Part shown: one piece after another, positions 59,772-64,000 of the stretch | How the letters are laid out: each line of letters begins with the position of its first letter | How positions within the stretch are numbered: position 1 is the first letter of the stretch | Assembly: GCF_000344685.1 (NCBI RefSeq) | Contig: NW_006920419.1 | Coordinates: forward strand, 110,891-174,890 | Source of the DNA: Gloeophyllum trabeum ATCC 11539 | Taxonomy: Eukaryota; Basidiomycota; Agaricomycetes; Gloeophyllales; Gloeophyllaceae | Direction: 5' to 3' | Length of the DNA: 64,000 bases | Position numbers and translations under genes: made by a program | The notes under the pieces: generated by a model | Database searches by the model: none | What the model was told of the DNA's origin: nothing | The model's input: only the letters and a program-made list of their open reading frames with translations

Positions 59772-60930
59772 GGAGACTCTGACGGGCATGATGTGCAGCG
59801 TTGTTTGAACGACGTCCTAGCAGGGTATAAGCAAGCTTGAAAAACTGACCAGGGCCGGGGAATGTGGCGTCAAGACAGAAGAACGTTCGAAGAAGCCAGA
59901 CTGCCATAAGGTTCATAAAGGAAAGCCGTAAAAGGATTTCCGAGACCTGGGACTCACTCGCTGTCGGCGTCTCTCGAGATCTGATAGGCAAGCGGGTCCA
60001 GCTTTGGCACGCCTAAAGCTAAGAATACTGCTCCCGACTCCGAGCCTGCCTCCTGAATGCTATTTCTCCTCGACGACGGGCCCTAGCAATCCCTGTCAAG
60101 CTGGGACGCGTTCTCCTTTGCGCGACGTGTGCGACAGCGTAGAGTGATGGGTGCTCGTGTGAGGGGCAAGTTTGACTTTTTCCTCATTTCTTTTTCGCAG
60201 CGTAACTGGGTGGATGGCGGAGAATCGGAAGTAAAGAAGCGTCGTTTGCAGGGTCATCGCGCGGGGGAATTTGCGCTTCGGTTACCGTGGCGCGCGTCCA
60301 TACGGTTTTCTCTTTCCTGCTCTCGTCATGAAGACTGCATTGCCTAGCTACCAACCGTCAAAACTATTCCAGAGGCACTATACTAGAAATTCTGTCTGGG
60401 ATCTCTGCCTTGGGAATCTATATTCCTAAACTCACTTGGAAGTGCAGAAAGAAAACATGGAAGCATGCGTCGTGGGTACCCAGGCCGTTCAATGTACCCA
60501 ATTTTACATCATTCGTCAGGCCTCAGGCCCGAGACAGGCACCTCCAGCCGCAAGTTCCACCCCTTCAAGACAGCCGAGGCCTACAATGGCATGCGGGTGA
60601 TTGAAAACTGAAATATACACAGGTAGGTTGCTACACAGCGTCATGATCTTCCCATCACAGGAATGGCGTTGAGTCGGTCCTCGGACTCAATTTAACGCGT
60701 CAGTCAGCCTTTGAATGGTTTCCCTGGCACCTGGGGTCATGAACGGCGGTGCGTCCGCATCACAAGACTGATGCGACGACCACAGCCAAGCCTCCACTGT
60801 CGCTGTCTTGACTACGTCTTTCCTCTGAGGAGCTGGACAGAACCTTTTCTGCCCATGCCAGCCTGATCTACCTCAGAGGATTTGCATAGGACCCTCGTCT
60901 AGCCAAAAGCGGGGTCGGGGACCCTGCATT
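59772..60930. other. Upstream region of the G-alpha gene, unassigned
   Basis: A plus-strand stretch near 60,520-60,610 reads GTSSRKFHPFKTAEAYNGMR and ends VIEN-stop, which could be the last exon of an unseen gene. Otherwise no gene is supported. Confidence 0.35.
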
Positions 60931-61149
60931 ATGGTCAAAGTCGTAGCGCGTAAGTTAGCCCGTAGCATGGCGCGGGAACTGCATATACGACGGGGTTTCA
61001 TTGCCCTGATGGACGAGATTATGCAAATGCACGAGTCTCGACGCAGTGGGAGTACCCAGAAACTTCGTATATGCGCGCTGTATGCGCTCGATTTCTGCAT
61101 CGGCCGACAAGACGTCGACCCGAGCCTATTGAACAAGGACTCCGCATAG
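60931..61149 (+). CDS. Candidate basic helical protein or exon
   Basis: A 72-codon frame (VKVVARKLARSMARELHIRR, GFIALMDEIMQMHESRRSG, LRICALYALDFCIGRQDVDP) has the look of an amphipathic helical protein and stops cleanly. No family recognised, no promoter seen, and the opposite strand is also open. It may be one exon of a longer gene. Confidence 0.3.
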   Translation: MVKVVARKLARSMARELHIRRGFIALMDEIMQMHESRRSGSTQKLRICALYALDFCIGRQDVDPSLLNKDSA

Positions 61150-61792
61150 ACCAGGGGTCCCAGATAGTAACAGAACAGTTGCCTCACGTACCGAAGCTTA
61201 TATGGCAGACGGTTGCGCCAAGCTCCATAGCCACTTCAGAAAGAGGCGTCGGTCTGCGAAACCTGTCGATCGTGCTTTCGCCTCGAGACCCGGGTGATAT
61301 GCAAGTGACGTCCAGTGCTGTGATATACACGCCAGAAATACACGGACTGACCTGAACCATATGAAGTCGGCAAGTACGAGCAGACTGGCGGGCGAGACAG
61401 AAGCACGAAACTCGTCGTAGGGACGCTGGGCGTTTTATCCGATGTAACAAATGACCAGAGCTGGAGATTGGAAGTAGAGTTATGTCCGCTAGGGTGAGTG
61501 AGTGATACCAGTTTGTATGTGTCCTGCCCTCCGCTCGCATGTACCTCCTCACTGTTCACCCGACACCATTCCAGGGTGGGGACCAGGGCTTGCGCCAAAC
61601 GGTTCAGGGACACTGATTGATCACAGGGGCGGTGGAGATTAACCTTGATAGAACAGTGTGAACGTCAGCATACAGGCATCACATCGACCGCCGCGAGCTT
61701 TGCCCGATAGGCAAGACCGTAGCAAGACTAAGAAGCAGTAAGTCCAGGGAGCGTGAAACGAGAACAGTGAGAACCGACAGAGCTTAGAATGA

Positions 61793-63212
61793 ATGGCGGA
61801 GGCGATACCACAAAACACAGAGCATCTAGAGTCACAACCAACGGAGCCGAGCGCCAGAGTCAGCGCAATAGCAGATCGGGGTCCTGTGGGCAGGAGACAA
61901 AACCAGTTCATATGCCTCGACTGTCGACAACTGCGCGTGCGCCACCAGGTGCGTCTCGTTCGCGTTCGTTTGCATAGAACAGGCTGCATTACTGCCCTGA
62001 CTGAGCATGATGACCCAGACAGGCACAAGAAGTGAGCAGGGCCAAATCAACATAAGGATGACTGTCAGCAGAGGCTTGTTTCGGCTGCCCTGACTCAACC
62101 GTCTACCTGCTTGCTGTTCGCGTTATATCACCGCGGCATTCAGGATACCAAGCATTAGCAACCTGAGGCGAGCTCAAGCAAGGCGTGCACTAACCGCTGC
62201 GGACCCGGAATTCAGGTAGCGGGCGCTATATCTGCTTGTCGTTCGCGCGGCGTCAGCCCGGCATCCCAGAACCCACAGCCAAAGGAGGAAGACCGAACCA
62301 GGCAGTACGAGTCCAAGGGAAGCTGAAACAAGGCAAGAGCCGGCATTTGGAGATAAGTGACGGAGATACTAAGACGCGGCGTCCGGTATGTAGAGTTCCA
62401 ACGAACGCAGTCCAGGACGTGAGTCGGCAGCAGAGCGGATCGATACGTCCGGTGATCATTCAGGGAGCTATGGGCAGGATACGGGCAGGATACGAAACCG
62501 ATTCCAAAGCCACAAGGCGCCGGCGACGTATCGACATCGCTTTTACATTACATCGCGCCGATGTAGCGGGTCGGCGGAGCCTACCAAGATCGGAAGCCGG
62601 TATCTAATTTTTTCGTACAGATGCGTGGAACAAGAGAAATCGAGAGGAGTACCACGAAACCCGACGGAAGATCTCTTCGTCAAGCCTGCGCTGGGGAACA
62701 AAAATTCATAACCGGAGCGGTCATATGTCAGGACGCCGAGGGATGGATTGGCTTACGGTACCAAAGCTCCCCTAAGCTCCCGCAGTCTTGAAGGGGTTCG
62801 CTCAAGAGTAACGTACCCGACTGGGAACAAGAGGTGCCGGAAAAGGGAGGCAGATATACGAAGACACTACTGTTCGGATACAACAGATCGTGCGTACAAA
62901 CGCATCGCCCAACCTCGCAGCTCGGCGATGCGGGGAGCCGGGGAAGCCTGGAGCATTCTATCGGGGTTCGCTCCTCCGAATAAAGGTGATTTCGCTCCAG
63001 CGAACCCGTCAGGGTTGTCCACTGTAGGTATCTCGGGACCGGATCAAGGTCTTGACATTAGAGTTTGGCAACGAAATCTACACCAGGAGGCGATGAAGAT
63101 CGGGCAGCATTGCTGTAGTGATCACAGAAAATTGTATCGGGAATACAGCCAGAAACAGAAGATGAGGCAGCAAGAAAAGCCCGAGACAGACGTCATTGGT
63201 ATCTGGAGTTAG
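61793..63212 (+). other. Possible spliced gene, unrecognised
   Basis: An ATG at 61793 opens MAEAIPQNTEHLESQPTEPS and FICLDCRQLRVRHQ up to a GTGCGT donor. Further Lys/Arg-rich pieces with plausible acceptors follow (GRPNQAVRVQGKLKQGKSRH near 62,300; DAEGWIGLRYQSSPKLPQS near 62,740). The pieces may be exons of one gene or decayed transposon sequence. I could not build a complete frame. Confidence 0.25.
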
Positions 63213-64000
63213 TCTCCGCAGAGGAGCAGAACAGTACCGAGGCCGAGGTATCTTGAGATGAGCTAGCCAGATGGTCCGTGAGGGATGGAACAGATGGTGA
63301 GCGAATTTTTGTTCGGGCGTCCGTTGGCGAGCGCCAAGCAGATATAGCCTACGTGTGATTGATTAGTTTGAGCGGTGGACACTTGATAGGGAGATTATCG
63401 AGGAGCGACGGGTGTCCGACAAGCGTGACCAGACCTGAAAGTCTGACAGTAGCAGCAGCGTTGCCTGGAAAATGCTAAGTTGATAGTGTTCTAGGGCAAC
63501 TGAGGGTTCTCCGCCGCGCACGGGCATGTAGGCCTCTGAGTTACTTTACCTGGTAAGCAACGTCTGGACCTGTGAATCGAAATGTAACGATGGCATTTCA
63601 GATGTTCTCTTGTCAGCCACCAGCGCAGCTCCGTACACCCCGGGAGCGGGCAAAGGCGAGAGACCTTACAGAGATGCACAAATGCGGAGACAAAAGACAA
63701 GATGCAAGAATGCTCGGACAGCGCCCCGGGGTAAGCTGGGTCCACCGCAGCACAAGACGTTACCCAGATGGTTGTGTTCCGACCACCACGAAACGTTTCT
63801 TTACGGGTGAGAGCCCCGGTCGGGTCGGAGGAAGGTTTGTGGTCGCCTGCTCGATGAACGTTTATTCCTGGGAGGCCTGTTCATCCAAGCAGCCAGATAC
63901 GCTAACGACCTTGCATTGCAGCGCACCGCCTGCATCACTTGCAATTGTCAAGCGGTGTTGCATGGAAGTAGAGTGATGGTGGTAGGAGGAAACCAATTAC
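63213..64000. other. Unassigned right edge
   Basis: No gene supported. Open frames at 63,490-63,980 lie on both strands without motifs. Confidence 0.4.

Noticed and set aside
61236..61613. 125-codon minus-strand frame
   Set aside because: Ser/Thr-rich, no motif, no splice support.

Overview
The window is nuclear DNA of a filamentous basidiomycete, most likely an Agaricomycete of polypore or wood-decay type. The genes are dense and cut by many short introns of about 45-60 bp with GT..AG ends. The families present fit this: a DUF6534 membrane protein, a GPI-type GH16 glucanase, an intron-rich GMC oxidoreductase, a divergent G-alpha subunit and a CCCH/RBR ubiquitin ligase. I see no bacterial, viral or organellar genes. 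Products were assigned by recognising motifs, and exon borders were set by reading frame and splice signals, not by RNA.

Layout. (1) 1-9.8 kb: a head-to-tail array of seven copies of one small multi-exon gene that I do not recognise. Each copy starts with a short MSE.. exon, has a main exon and ends with a short exon. Copy 2 is broken. Most copies share an upstream block with TGACGTCC, CCAAAAATA and CACGTG. In copy 6 part of that block is inverted. A 435-bp MITE-like element separates copies 6 and 7. (2) 10.6-16.4 kb: GH16 glucanase, ATP synthase subunit k, a coiled-coil protein of DUF4048 type, and a possible TATA-driven small gene. (3) 16.4-31.6 kb: a serine-rich disordered protein, then on the minus strand a CCCH+RRM+RBR E3 ligase and the nuclear fusion protein KAR5, then a plus-strand conserved Agaricomycete protein of unknown role. 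(4) 32.0-34.4 kb: SOM1-like mitochondrial peptidase subunit and adenosylhomocysteinase, divergent from a 142-bp promoter. (5) 34.4-38.0 kb: mobile-element debris, a decayed gene, a tRNA-like sequence, and a 482-N gap whose two flanks are an identical 869-bp sequence. (6) 38.0-45.6 kb: two paralogous genes in opposite orientation with matched exon sizes, flanking a La-domain (LARP/Sro9-type) RNA-binding protein. (7) 46.3-59.8 kb: alpha/beta hydrolase, FHA-domain protein, GMC oxidoreductase, an unrecognised minus-strand gene fragment, DUF6534 membrane protein and a G-alpha subunit. (8) 59.8-64.0 kb: no gene I can name.

Most named genes are unrelated housekeeping or signalling functions that simply neighbour each other. 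The parts most worth a second look are the 0-10 kb paralogue array, with its shared and partly inverted promoter module, and the inverted gene pair around the La-domain gene. Several genes also depend on very small exons (4-16 nt) that automated annotation would tend to miss.
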